Origin: Bog-756 sp963725395
Lineage (GTDB): Bacteria; Actinomycetota; Acidimicrobiia; Acidimicrobiales; RAAP-2
Direction of reading: 5' to 3'
DNA length: 64,000 nucleotides
Assembly: GCA_963725395.1 (NCBI GenBank)
Contig: CAVRYH010000013.1
Location: forward strand, 558,001-622,000
The position numbers and the translations under genes are program-made. The notes beneath the pieces were generated by a model. That model was not told the origin of the DNA, did no database searches, and saw only the letters and a program-made list of their open reading frames with translations. Positions 34,287-43,870 of the stretch are shown piece by piece; positions within the stretch are counted from its first letter, which is position 1; each line of letters begins with the position of its first letter.

Positions 34287-36560
34287 TCAGCGCGACGCCG
34301 GGGGCGGCGGGGGCGGGGGCCAGGGAGACTGCTTCGGCCAATGGGCCGGTGCCGGCTTGGCCGGCAGCGGCGTCGGAGCCTGAGCCTGGGGCCGGTGCCC
34401 GTTCGGCGGGGGAGGGGGCCACGGCTCGGTGCCGGGATGCCCGTCGACCGGCGGTGCGGAACCATCCGGTGGTTGGTCGGCGGTATGGCTGGCTCCCGAC
34501 ACCCCGGAGTCGACCGGTGCCTCTGCCTCGGTCGCCCCGGACTGCTCGGCCGAACCGGCGGGGGCACCGTTACCCGAGGAGCCGTCGGCCTGGTCGGGGG
34601 GGCCGTCGGCATCGTCCGATCCGGTCGGGCCGTGCTGGGCGGCGACGAAGATAGGTGGCACCGACTTGACCCCGTGCTCGTGGACCGGTCGACCGTAGGC
34701 GGTGTCGACCAGGCGGCCCACCGTCTCCCCGTCGATGGTCTCCTCGTCGAGGAGCGCACGGGCCACCGCGTCGAGACCGCCCCGGTGCCGGGCCAGGACC
34801 TCGAGGGCCCGCTGTTCCTGCTCCCGCAGGATGATCTCGACCTCGTCGTCGATGATCTGGCTGGTGTGCTCGGAGTAGTCGCGGGTGTGCATGAGGTCCT
34901 CGCCGAGGAACACCTGGCCCTGGGACCCCCAGGCCATCGGGCCGATCTTGTCGCTCATGCCCCACTCGCGCACCATCTTGCGGGCCAGCTCGGTGTTGCC
35001 GACCAGGTCGTTGCTGGCCCCGGTGGACAGGTCGCCGTACACGAGGAGCTCGGCGGCACGACCGCCCATACGCACGGCCAGGGAGTCCTCGATGTGCTGG
35101 CGCGGGTGGATGTGGCGCTCCTCCATGGGGAGCTGCATGGTCACCCCGAGGGCCATACCGGTCGGGAGGATGGTCACCTTGTGCACGGGGTCGGCGTCGG
35201 GCAGCACGTAGGCGAGCACGGCGTGGCCGCCCTCGTGGAAGGCCACGCGCTCCTTCTCCGCATTGGAGAGCACCAGGCTCTCGCGCCGCTGGCCCATGAG
35301 CACCCGGTCCCGTGACGCCTCGAAGTCGACGTTCTGGATGACCTTGGACCCGCGCCGCACCGCGTGCAGAGCCGCCTCGTTGACCAGGTTGGCCAGGTCG
35401 GCACCGCTCATGCCCGGGGTCCCCCGCGCCACCGTGCCGAGGTCGACGCTCGGATCGACCCGCTTGTCCTTGCAGTGCACCTGAAGGATGGGTAGCCGTT
35501 CGTCGAGGTCGGGGAGGGGTACCACGATCTGGCGGTCGAAGCGGCCGGGCCGGAGGATGGCCGCGTCCAGGATGTCGGGGCGGTTGGTGGCGGCCATCAC
35601 CACGATGCCCTCGGTGGGGTCGAACCCGTCCATCTCCGACAGCATCTGGTTGAGGGTCTGCTCGCGCTCGTCGTGGCCGCCCCCGAGCCCCGCACCGCGC
35701 TTGCGGCCGATGGAGTCGATCTCGTCGATGAACACGATGGCCGGGGCCTGCTTGCGGGCGGTGGCGAACAGGTCACGGACACGGCTGGCCCCCACGCCGA
35801 CGAACATCTCCATGAAGTCGGATCCGCTGACCGACATGAAGGGGACCCCGGCCTCGCCGGCGACGGCGCGGGCCAAAAGGGTCTTCCCCGTGCCCGGGGG
35901 GCCGACCAGCAGGATCCCCTTGGGGATGCGGGCCCCGATGTCCTTGAACCGGGCCGGGGTCTTCAAGAAGTCGACCACCTCGCTGATCTCCAGCTTGACC
36001 CCGTCGTAGCCGGCCACGTCGTCGAACGTCGTGGAGGGACGTTCGGTCGAGTAGAGCTTGGCCTTCGATCGGCCGATGGACATGATGCTTCCCATTTGAC
36101 CCTGCGCCTTTCGGCTGATGTAGAAGAAGATCCCACCGAGGATGGCGAAGGGCAGGACCCACTCCAACAAGATGCCCACCAGCGGGTTCGTGGTTCCGGG
36201 GCTGAGGTGGTAGTTGGAGCCGAGCGGCTTGAGCGCGTTGAGCTCCGAGTCGACGATCGGGTTGGGTCCGTTGACGGTGAAGGTGCCGCCGTTCGACAGG
36301 TCGCCGGTGATCACCCCGGTGGACAGGTCGACGGTGGCGTTCTTGATCTGCTTGCTCTGGATGTCCGAGAGGAACGTGTTGTAGGTGAGCGTATTCGTCT
36401 TCGCCTTGTTCACCAGGCTCGGGACGATGAGCACCGCCAGCACCGCCACGAGGATCACCACATAGAGCAGCATGCGGTTCTTGTTCTGGCCGGGCGCTTC
36501 CTGCCCGGGGCCACCGGTGGCCGGCGGGCCGCCAGGCACGTTGGGGTTTGGCGGAGTCAC
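34287..36560 (-). CDS. ftsH: ATP-dependent zinc metalloprotease FtsH
   Basis: This 757-residue membrane AAA+ protease has two membrane segments (about 31-50 and 128-148) flanking an extracytoplasmic domain. These are followed by GPPGTGKT (220-227), VFIDEID (Walker B), the SRH region ATNRPDILDAAILRPGRFDRQ and the zinc site HEGGH (442-446). It degrades damaged or short-lived membrane and cytosolic proteins. A C-terminal tail of about 120 residues is rich in Pro, Gly, Ser and Ala and probably disordered. GTG 36560 has no Shine-Dalgarno sequence, but TAGCAT lies 6 nt upstream, favouring a leaderless mRNA. Confidence 0.96.
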   Translation of the reverse strand: MTPPNPNVPGGPPATGGPGQEAPGQNKNRMLLYVVILVAVLAVLIVPSLVNKAKTNTLTYNTFLSDIQSKQIKNATVDLSTGVITGDLSNGGTFTVNGPNPIVDSELNALKPLGSNYHLSPGTTNPLVGILLEWVLPFAILGGIFFYISRKAQGQMGSIMSIGRSKAKLYSTERPSTTFDDVAGYDGVKLEISEVVDFLKTPARFKDIGARIPKGILLVGPPGTGKTLLARAVAGEAGVPFMSVSGSDFMEMFVGVGASRVRDLFATARKQAPAIVFIDEIDSIGRKRGAGLGGGHDEREQTLNQMLSEMDGFDPTEGIVVMAATNRPDILDAAILRPGRFDRQIVVPLPDLDERLPILQVHCKDKRVDPSVDLGTVARGTPGMSGADLANLVNEAALHAVRRGSKVIQNVDFEASRDRVLMGQRRESLVLSNAEKERVAFHEGGHAVLAYVLPDADPVHKVTILPTGMALGVTMQLPMEERHIHPRQHIEDSLAVRMGGRAAELLVYGDLSTGASNDLVGNTELARKMVREWGMSDKIGPMAWGSQGQVFLGEDLMHTRDYSEHTSQIIDDEVEIILREQEQRALEVLARHRGGLDAVARALLDEETIDGETVGRLVDTAYGRPVHEHGVKSVPPIFVAAQHGPTGSDDADGPPDQADGSSGNGAPAGSAEQSGATEAEAPVDSGVSGASHTADQPPDGSAPPVDGHPGTEPWPPPPPNGHRPQAQAPTPLPAKPAPAHWPKQSPWPPPPPPPASR

Positions 36561-36566
36561 CCCATC

Positions 36567-36572
36567 ATGCTA
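36567..36572 (-). promoter_or_regulatory. -10 hexamer TAGCAT upstream of ftsH
   Basis: On the minus strand TAGCAT ends 6 nt before the GTG start of ftsH. There is no ribosome site, consistent with a leaderless transcript. Confidence 0.5.
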
Positions 36573-36659
36573 TTCGCCCCGGGGGACGTTTGAGGCATCG
36601 GTGCCCCACCGCGCCCGGCCCGCCGCCTGGGGTGACCCTGGCCTCGGTAACGTAGGAGG

Positions 36660-37670
36660 GTGATCGAGCGGTCCGAATCCGAAGCGGGCCCCCGCGTCCC
36701 CGGTTCCGGCGGGTCAACCGGCGAGCCCGTCCCGGTGGCGGGCCGACCACCCACCGGATGGGCCCCGCCGCCGCCCACGACCCCCCCGCCGGGGTGGATG
36801 CCCCGGGGGGCGGAACCAAACCAGGGGCAGGGACCGCAACAGGGTGGGCCAGCCGGGGACCGAGACGTGTCCCTCGGCCTCCAGCTCGACGCCGGCGCGG
36901 CGCCGGACACCAGGTCGTCAGCCTGGATGTGGTTGTTGTTCGCCGCGCTCGGGTTCATCGGGGGACAGGTGGTCGCCGCGGTATTCGCGGGGATCGCCGC
37001 GGCCGTCAGCGGAAACACCAGCTCGCTCACCGCCATCGCCAAGCTGAGCGAGCCGCCCACCTGGTACATCGTCTCGACCCTGCTCGGACTGTGGGCCGGC
37101 TTCTTCGGCTCCGCGTGGCTGGCCACCGGGGTGAAGGGCACCAAGAGCTTCCGGCGCGACCTAGGGCTGCGCTTCCGGTGGATCGACCTCGTGGGAATCC
37201 CGATCGGTGTGGGCGGCCAGTTCCTCGTGGCCCTCATCTACATCCCCATCTCCCACCACGTGCACGACTTCAACCAGAAGTTCGACGCTCCGAGCCAGCG
37301 GCTCACCGGGGGTTCCCACGGCACCTCGTTCGTCATCATCGCCCTCCTCACAGTGGTCGGAGCCCCGTTCTTCGAGGAGTTGTTCTTCCGTGGCGTGCTC
37401 CTGCGCTCGTTGGCCCGTCTGTTCGGGCGGGTCGGCCGCTGGGTCGGGCCGACCCTCGCCGTGGTGGTGACCGGGATCCTCTTCGGCCTGGCGCACGCCG
37501 AGTCGCTCCAGCTCCTGGGCCTGGCCCTGTTCGGGATCATCCTCTCGGTGGTCTCCTACCGGACCGGTCGCCTGGGGATGAACATGGTCGCCCACGCCTC
37601 GTTCAACCTTGTGGCCGTGGCCGCCGCCGTGATGTGGCCGCTGGCTTTCGGCAACGGGATCCTGTTCTGA
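36660..37670 (+). CDS. CPBP-family intramembrane metalloprotease
   Basis: This 336-residue protein has a cytoplasmic Pro/Gly-rich N-terminus of about 85 residues and then six to eight membrane segments. The CPBP/Abi (CAAX protease-like) motifs are EELFFRG (the Glu pair), FGLAHAE and HASFN, which form the membrane-embedded metal site. Family members cleave within membranes or take part in protein maturation and bacteriocin immunity. The substrate here is unknown. AGGAGG lies only 5 bp before GTG 36660. The next gene starts 1 bp after the stop codon, so the two are probably co-transcribed. Confidence 0.9.
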   Translation: MIERSESEAGPRVPGSGGSTGEPVPVAGRPPTGWAPPPPTTPPPGWMPRGAEPNQGQGPQQGGPAGDRDVSLGLQLDAGAAPDTRSSAWMWLLFAALGFIGGQVVAAVFAGIAAAVSGNTSSLTAIAKLSEPPTWYIVSTLLGLWAGFFGSAWLATGVKGTKSFRRDLGLRFRWIDLVGIPIGVGGQFLVALIYIPISHHVHDFNQKFDAPSQRLTGGSHGTSFVIIALLTVVGAPFFEELFFRGVLLRSLARLFGRVGRWVGPTLAVVVTGILFGLAHAESLQLLGLALFGIILSVVSYRTGRLGMNMVAHASFNLVAVAAAVMWPLAFGNGILF

Positions 37671-37671
37671 G

Positions 37672-40162
37672 ATGAGCGCTCCCGTCGCCGTGGCACCGGC
37701 GGAGTCGGCGGAACCGGTCGTCGGGGCGACCGCGTCGAAGAGCCGGCCGGGCCTCCTCGGCCGCCTCGGCCGCCGGTCGGCGTGGCCGGGTTGGGCCAAC
37801 CTGGTGGCCGTAGCCGGAGTGACCCTGGTGGCGCTGAGCCAGCTGCACCCCTCCTTGCTGCTCGCCAACACCACCACCGCCGGCGGCGACACCGGGGCCC
37901 ACGTGATGCTGCCCGCGTACATGGAATCCCATCTGCTCACCCACGGCCAGCTCACCGGGTGGGATCCGGACTGGTACGACGGCTTCCCCCTCTACACCTT
38001 CTACTTTCCGCTGCCCGGACTGATCACGGTCCTGTTCCACGCACTCGTCTCCTACGACATCGCCTTCAAGCTCGTGACCGTGCTCGGCACGCTCACCCTG
38101 CCCGTCTGCACCTGGGCGTTCGGCCGCCTGGCCGGGCTGCGCGACCCGGCCCCCGCCTGCATGGCCGCCGCCACACTGGGCTTCCTCTTCGAGCCCAGCT
38201 TCTCCATCTACGGGGGCAACATCTTGTCCACGCTGGCGGGGGAGTACTCGTTCTCGCTCAGCCTGTCGTTCGCCCTGCTCTTCCTCGGGGTGTTCGCCGC
38301 CGGACTGCGGACCGGCAGGTACCGCGTCCTCGCCGCCGTGCTGTTCGCGGTCACGTTGCTCTGCCACCTGCTCCCTGCCCTATTCGCCGCGGCCGGCGCC
38401 GTCGTGCTCCTGCTGCTCGACGCCGACGTCCTGCGGGGCGCCCGCCTCGGGCGGGCCGCGGCAGTGGCCCGCCGGCGGTGGTCGCGGAGGCTGACCTGGG
38501 CGGTGGTGGTCGGAGCGATCGGGGCGGGTCTGGCTGCCTGGTGGCTGGTCCCCTTCGCCACCGAGGAGGCCTACACGACCAACATGGGGTACACCAAGGT
38601 GCTCGGCTTCCCCCATCTGCTGTTCCCGGGGTCGGCCCACTGGGTTCTGGCCGCCGATGCCGTGGGACTGGTGGCCATGGTGATCCGGCGCAACCGGGTC
38701 GCGCTCTTCATCGCGCTGATGGCCGGCGTCTCCGCCGCCGCGGTGTGCTTTGATCCGGCCAACAAGCTCTACAACGCCCGGTTCCTACCCTTCTGGTTCC
38801 TCTGCCTCTATCTCATGGCCGGCTATGCGCTGGCCGAGACCGTGGCCGCGGTGGCCCGGTGGAACCGCCGCCGCCGGCTCGAGCTCTGGGTGACGGTGGT
38901 CCGCGAGCGGCGTCATGGCGGCCCGGGGGATGTCCTGGCGCCCCGGGGACCGGATCAGCCGTTTCCGCCGACCGACACCTGACGGCAATCCGCCCGGCGC
39001 GGTGGTCGGCCCGATCGTCGCCCTGGCGGCGATCTGCCTCGCCGTCGTGCCGCCCATGGTGCTGTCGGTATCCACCCTCTCCTCGGTGGGCGTGACCGTG
39101 GGCGCCGACCAGCCGAGCGCGTGGGCGGAGTGGAACTACTCGGGCTACCAGGAGAAGCCGGACTACCCCGAGTACAACGCCGTCATCAAGATGATGGCCC
39201 GGGTCGGCGCCACCGACGGCTGTGGCCGGGCCATGTGGGAGTACGACCCCTCGCTCAACCGGTTCGGCACGACCATGTCCCTCATGCTGCTGCCCTACTG
39301 GACCAACGGTTGCGTCGACTCGATGGAGGGCCTGCTGTTCGAATCCTCGACCACCACGCCCTTCCACTTCATCAACCAGAACGAGCTATCGGTGAACCCG
39401 TCGGACGCCGTCGTCGGGCTCCCCTACGGGGGGCTCAACGTCCCCTTGGGCATCGAGCATCTCCAACAGCTCGGCGTGCGGTACTTCCTGGCTTCCTCCA
39501 GCACGGTCGAGCAGGCCGCAGCCGCCGACCCGAACCTCACCCAGATCGCCTCCAGCGGACCCTGGGACACCGTCTACAACGGCGAGACGCTCGACACGAC
39601 GTGGAAGGTCTACGCGGTGTCGGACTCGTCGTTGGTCCAGCCGCTGCCCGATCAGCCGGTGGTGTGGAAGGGCGTCGAGCCCGCCCAGAGCAGCTGGCTC
39701 TCCCCGGCGGTCAGCTGGTACGACGATCCGACCCGGTGGGACGTGGTGCCGGCGGCCGGCGGCCCGGCCTCGTGGCCACGGGTGGCGGCCTCGGTCACTC
39801 GGCCGAGCGTGGTGCCCGAGCCGAAGACCGTTGTCTCCGACGTGGTCCAGACCGACAGCTCGGTCTCGTTCCATGTCGACCGGGTGGGCACGCCCGTCGA
39901 GGTCAAGGTGTCGTACTTCCCCAACTGGACGGCCTCGGGGGCAGACGGTCCGTGGCGTGTGGCCCCCAACCTCATGGTGGTAGTGCCGACCAGTCACGAC
40001 GTGACGCTCACCTACGGCACGTCCGGACCGCAACGGGCCGGGGAGTTGATCACCCTCGTGGCGCTGGCGGCCGCCGCGGCCGTGGCGATCAGCGGACGCC
40101 GGGCGCGGCGGCGCAGGCGCACATCGGCCGACCCGCCGAGGGTGAGCCCCCCCACGCGGTGA
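37672..40162 (+). CDS. large polytopic membrane protein, PTPS-related/PF10131-like, frameshifted
   Basis: Two frames form one protein of about 830 residues. The first part has about ten membrane segments. It opens its conserved region with TTAGGDTGAHVMLPAYMESHLL and GWDPDWYDGFPLYTFYFPLP, resembling the 6-pyruvoyl-tetrahydropterin-synthase-related membrane family and C-type oligosaccharide transferases. The second part resumes with a membrane segment (VGPIVALAAICLAVVPPMV), a large extracytoplasmic domain and a last span before a basic tail. The break lies near 38,920-38,960 among G and C runs in a loop. A glycosyltransferase-like role using lipid-linked sugar is plausible but inferred. Confidence 0.72.
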
Positions 40163-40788
40163 GCCGCACCCTGGGGATGTTCCCCCTCTCGACGGTGCTT
40201 TTCCCGCGGGCCGCCCTGCCGCTTCACGTGTTCGAGGACCGGTACCGCACGCTGATGGCCGAGTGTCTCGCGACCGACGGCGAGTTCGGTGTGGTCCTGA
40301 TCGCCCGGGGGTCCGAGGTCGGTGGCGGCGATCAGCGGGTCGACGTCGGCACGGTGGCCCGGGTCTCGGCGGTGCACGAGTTGGAGGACGGTCGGATGCT
40401 GGTCGTCGCCCACGGCACCGCGAGGGTGCGGATCGTCTCGTGGCTGGAGGACTCCCCCTATCCACGGGCCGAAGTCGAGGACTTCCCCCGCCTCGGTGCC
40501 GACGATCGCGGGGCGACCGCCACCGCCGAACTGGCGGTCCGGCGGCTCCGCTCCCTGCTCTCCGAACTGGGTGACATGCCCGCCCTCCGCCACGACCTGG
40601 ACCTCTCGGGGCCGGCCGAGGTGGTGGCCTGGACGTTGTGCGATCTGGCGCCGTTGAACCTGGTCGATCGCCAGCAACTCCTCGCCAGCGACCGGCTCGA
40701 CGATCAGATGGCCCTGCTCGCCGGCCTGTGCGACGCCATGGCCGAGGACGTGGTCGGCCTGCTGGCCGGGGGCGGGCCGGACGGATAA
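40159..40788 (+). CDS. LON substrate-binding-domain protein
   Basis: This 209-residue stand-alone LON N-terminal domain protein has LGMFPLSTVLFPRAALPLHVFEDRYR and FGVVLIARGSEVGGG, with no ATPase or protease part. Such proteins (COG2802) are common in actinobacteria, and their role is poorly known. Binding of unfolded protein is inferred from the Lon family. GTG 40159 overlaps the stop of the large membrane protein as GTGA. That is consistent with reading the previous two frames as one gene. Confidence 0.88.
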   Translation: MSRTLGMFPLSTVLFPRAALPLHVFEDRYRTLMAECLATDGEFGVVLIARGSEVGGGDQRVDVGTVARVSAVHELEDGRMLVVAHGTARVRIVSWLEDSPYPRAEVEDFPRLGADDRGATATAELAVRRLRSLLSELGDMPALRHDLDLSGPAEVVAWTLCDLAPLNLVDRQQLLASDRLDDQMALLAGLCDAMAEDVVGLLAGGGPDG

Positions 40789-40876
40789 CTCCGTTCGGGC
40801 CGACAACCGCCGGTTCGTCGCGGCCCGACCGCGGTGCGGAGCCCGACCGGCCCTCTCCGGGTGTGGGTGGGCTGGC

Positions 40877-40882
40877 TAGGAT
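40877..40882 (+). promoter_or_regulatory. -10 hexamer TAGGAT upstream of manB
   Basis: TAGGAT ends 9 nt before the manB ATG and no ribosome site is present. It probably gives a leaderless or very short-leader mRNA. Confidence 0.45.
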
Positions 40883-40891
40883 GGCCCGTCC

Positions 40892-42283
40892 ATGGGCAGC
40901 CTCTCGACGGTATTCAAGGCGTACGACATCCGGGGGGTCGTGCCCGACGAGCTCAACGCCCGGCAATTCCGGGCCATCGGCGTGGCCGTGGCCCGCTTCA
41001 CCGGCGGGCCCCGTCTCCTCGTGGCCCGCGACATGAGAGAGTCCGGCGTCGAACTGGCGCGGGCCTTCGCCGACGGCGCTCGCTCCGAGGGTGTGGCCGT
41101 CACCGACCTCGGCCTCGCCTCCACGGACCTCCTCTATTTCGCCGCCGGCGACCTCGATGCGCCCGGGGCCATGTTCACGGCATCCCATAATCCGGCCCGG
41201 TACAACGGGCTCAAACTCTGCCTGTCGGGAGCCCGACCCATCGGGCGCGACACGGGACTCGACGAGATCCAGGCCATCGCCGAGGCTCTCCTCGACGAGT
41301 GGGCGGTCTCCGGTCCGCCGCCGCTCGATCCCGACCGGTTGGCCCCGATCGACGAGCGCTCGGTGCTCGACGCCTACGCCGAGCACGTCCGTTCGTTCGT
41401 GGACGTCTCCGCCCTGCGACCGCTGCGGGTCGTGGCCGATACGGCCAACGGCATGGGGGGACTGGTCGTCCCCAAGGTGTTCGAGGGCCTGCCCTTCGAC
41501 GTGGACATCCTCTTCCCCGAGCTCGACGGGAACTTCCCCAACCACCCGGCCGACCCCATCCAGCCAGAGAACCTCGTGTCGCTCAACAAGGAGGTGCTGG
41601 CCACCGGCGCCGATGTCGGACTGGCCTTCGACGGCGATGCCGACCGCGTCTTCCTCGTCGACGAGCGCGCCGAACCGGTGTCGGGATCGCTGACCACGGC
41701 GCTGGTCGCGTCGTCGATGCTGGAGAAGTACCCCGGTTCGACCGTGCTCTACAACTGCATCTGCTCGCGCGTGGTGCCCGAGGTCATCGCCGAACGGGGC
41801 GGCATCGGGGTCCGGACCAAGGTCGGGCACAGCTACATCAAGCAGGTGATGGCCGAGACCGGGGCCGTCTTCGGCGGCGAACACTCGGGCCACTACTACT
41901 TCCGCGACAACTATCGGGCCGACTCCGGCATCATCGCCGCCATGATCGTGCTCGAGCTCCTGAGCGTGACCGGGAAGCCGCTCTCCGAGCTGCTCCAGCC
42001 GTTCCGGCGCTACGCCGACTCGGGCGAGATCAACACGGTGGTGGACGACCCGGCCGGTGCCGTCGAGCGTATGGCGGAAGAGGTGGAAGAGGCCGGAGGT
42101 CGGCTCGGGACGGGCGACCGGCTCGACGGGCTGACCGTGGACCGGGGCGACTGGTGGTTCAATCTCCGCCCGTCGAACACCGAGCCCCTCCTGCGCCTCA
42201 ACGTAGAAGCACCCGATGCCGCCGCGTGCGCCGCCCACGTGGTCGAGGTGCAGGCGGACATCGCACGATTGCTGCGCACATGA
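40892..42283 (+). CDS. manB: phosphomannomutase/phosphoglucomutase
   Basis: This 463-residue alpha-D-phosphohexomutase interconverts sugar 6- and 1-phosphates, chiefly mannose and glucose. The four family motifs are present: TASHNP with the phosphoserine (Ser98), DGDADR (metal), GGEHSGH (sugar ring) and RPSNTEP (phosphate). It would supply mannose-1-phosphate to the GDP-mannose pyrophosphorylase-like protein of the sugar cluster. It precedes the Trm112-like and SIS isomerase genes, an order common in actinobacteria. Confidence 0.94.
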   Translation: MGSLSTVFKAYDIRGVVPDELNARQFRAIGVAVARFTGGPRLLVARDMRESGVELARAFADGARSEGVAVTDLGLASTDLLYFAAGDLDAPGAMFTASHNPARYNGLKLCLSGARPIGRDTGLDEIQAIAEALLDEWAVSGPPPLDPDRLAPIDERSVLDAYAEHVRSFVDVSALRPLRVVADTANGMGGLVVPKVFEGLPFDVDILFPELDGNFPNHPADPIQPENLVSLNKEVLATGADVGLAFDGDADRVFLVDERAEPVSGSLTTALVASSMLEKYPGSTVLYNCICSRVVPEVIAERGGIGVRTKVGHSYIKQVMAETGAVFGGEHSGHYYFRDNYRADSGIIAAMIVLELLSVTGKPLSELLQPFRRYADSGEINTVVDDPAGAVERMAEEVEEAGGRLGTGDRLDGLTVDRGDWWFNLRPSNTEPLLRLNVEAPDAAACAAHVVEVQADIARLLRT

Positions 42284-42302
42284 CCGGTGGTCCGCCGACG
42301 CC

Positions 42303-42308
42303 TACAGT
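42303..42308 (+). promoter_or_regulatory. -10 hexamer TACAGT upstream of the Trm112-like gene
   Basis: TACAGT would start a transcript near 42315, with a leader of about 40 nt that includes GAGAGGA ahead of ATG 42355. No good -35 was found. Confidence 0.35.
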
Positions 42309-42354
42309 GCCTGGCGACCAGCACCCGACCGATTCCACCAGAGAGGACCGCACC

Positions 42355-42600
42355 ATGACGCTCGACCCGCTCCTGATCGAGGTGCTGGCGTGTCCCGAGG
42401 ACAAGGGCCCGCTCCTCTACTTCGCCGACGAGGATCTGTTGTACAACCCCCGCCTCCACCGGAGCTATCCGGTTCGCGACGGCATCCCGGTCATGCTCAT
42501 CGACGAAGCGACGGCGGTCGACGACGCCGAGCACGCCCGCCTCACCGCCAAGGCCGACGCCGGCGGTGCGGTGACCACCAGTGAGGCGTCGTCCTCGTGA
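42355..42600 (+). CDS. Trm112-family small protein
   Basis: This 81-residue protein is of the Trm112/UPF0434 type: LDPLLIEVLACPEDKGPL, then YNPRLHRSYPVRDGIPVMLIDEA. Only one cysteine remains of the usual zinc-ribbon-like set, as in many bacterial members. The tail after about residue 60 is low-complexity. Its role in bacteria is uncertain; eukaryotic and archaeal Trm112 activates methyltransferases. GAGAGGA precedes the ATG. It overlaps the SIS isomerase start by 4 bp. Confidence 0.85.
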   Translation: MTLDPLLIEVLACPEDKGPLLYFADEDLLYNPRLHRSYPVRDGIPVMLIDEATAVDDAEHARLTAKADAGGAVTTSEASSS

Positions 42601-43680
42601 CCGCGGCCCGTGGCGGGTCGGTGGGCACCGGCGGCTCGCCACTACCGGTTGACTCGCTCGACATGTGGTCGGCCACCGCGGGACTCCCCGAACAGGTGGA
42701 GGCGGCGGTGGCCGCGACGCGCGGCATCGGCGATCTTCCCCGGCACGACCGGGTGGAGAACGTGGTGGTGCTGGGCATGGGTGGTAGTGGCATCAGCGGT
42801 GACGTGCTGGTGGCGGCGGCGGCACCGTTCATGCCGGTCCCGGTGACCGTGGTCAAGGGTTACGAGCCCCCTGACTTCGTGGGCACCGGCTCGTTGGTGT
42901 TCGCCATGTCGTTCTCCGGTGACACCGAGGAGACGGTGGAGGCGGCGGCCGGCGCCTACGAGGCCGGTGCCTCCTTGGTGGTGGTGGCCGGTGGCGGGGA
43001 GCTGGCCCGGTTGGCCGGTGATTGGGACGTCCCGGTGGTGCCGGTCCCCACCGACATCCCCCAGCCCGCGCGCCGCCCTGGGGGCGATGGCTGTCCCCCC
43101 ACTGGTCCTGTTGGAGGAGATCGGGCTGTTCCCCGGCGCGCTGCAGTGGGTCGACCAGGCGGTCAGCCAGCTCCGGGTGCGTCGCGATCAGTTGGTCCGG
43201 CCGGGCAATCCGGCCGAGGAGCTGGCCCGACAGATCGGGCGGACCATTCCGCTCGTGCACAGCTCGGGCGACCTCGGCGCGGCCGCCGCTCTCCGGTGGA
43301 AGGCCCAGATCAACGAGAACGCCAAGAGCCCGGCCTTCTTCAACGTGTACCCCGAGCTCTGCCACAACGAGTTGGCCGGATGGGGCCAGCACGGCGACGT
43401 CACCCGGCAGCTGATCACGCTGGTGAACCTGCGCCACGACGCCGAGCATCCCCAGGTCAGCCGCCGATTCGATTTGGTGGCCGAGGTGCTCCGTGAGGTG
43501 GTGGCCGAGGTGATCGAGGTCCGGGCGGGGGGCGAGGGGGATCTGGCCCAGCTCCTCGACCTGGCCATGGTCGGCGACTTCGTCTCACTCCACCTGGCCG
43601 CCAACGAGGGCATCGACCCCGGTCCCATCCCGGTGCTGGTCGACCTGAAGCGGGATCTCGCCACCGGCAGCGTCGCCTGA
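42597..43680 (+). CDS. SIS-domain phosphoglucose/phosphomannose isomerase, frameshifted
   Basis: Two frames together form a bifunctional Pgi/Pmi-like protein of about 360 residues. The N-terminal SIS domain has VVVLGMGGSGISGDVL and FAMSFSGDTEETVEA. The second frame has GAMAVPPLVLLEEIGL, KAQINENAKSPAFFNVYPELCHNE (catalytic Glu/His region) and LVNLRHDAEHPQ. The break lies near 43060-43075: removing one G restores QPRAALGAMAVPP. The enzyme interconverts fructose-6-phosphate with glucose- or mannose-6-phosphate and would feed ManB. GTG 42597 overlaps the Trm112 stop. Its place after manB matches mycobacterial Rv3257c-Rv3256c. Confidence 0.86.
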
Positions 43681-43794
43681 GGCCTGCCGGCGAGCGGCGG
43701 ACCGGGGACGGTCGGTCGACGCCGCAGGGCTGTGAGCTGGAATTACTCTGTCGACCCCCCGACCGGTAGGTGGCCCGGTGGCGTGTTGCCGTCG

Positions 43795-43812
43795 TGTGAC
43801 GGGCGGGTCACA
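43795..43812. promoter_or_regulatory. TGTGAC-N6-GTCACA inverted repeat upstream of the hpf leader
   Basis: A perfect 6-bp inverted repeat lies about 50 bp before the presumed -10 box of the hpf leader RNA. The arms resemble CRP/GlxR half-sites, but the half-site spacing (TGTGA-N8-TCACA) is 2 bp longer than the usual N6. It is an operator candidate only. Confidence 0.35.
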
Positions 43813-43839
43813 ACCTGGTGAATCCGGCCGATCGGCCCC

Positions 43840-43867
43840 TGGTTTTCGACGCGGAGGGGCGTACACT
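43840..43867 (+). promoter_or_regulatory. promoter of the hpf leader RNA
   Basis: TACACT (43862-43867) is a good -10 box. The best -35 is TGGTTT (43840-43845), 16 bp away and weak. Transcription would start near 43874, exactly where the long-range closing stem of the leader RNA begins. Confidence 0.5.
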
Positions 43868-43870
43868 CTT

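Noticed and set aside
39386..42238. Minus-strand ORF of 950 codons
   Set aside because: It is the shadow of the LON-domain and manB genes on the other strand, with low-complexity translation.
43795..43812. Genuine CRP/GlxR binding site
   Set aside because: The half-sites fit, but the spacer between TGTGA and TCACA is 8 instead of 6, so I kept it only as an unnamed operator candidate.
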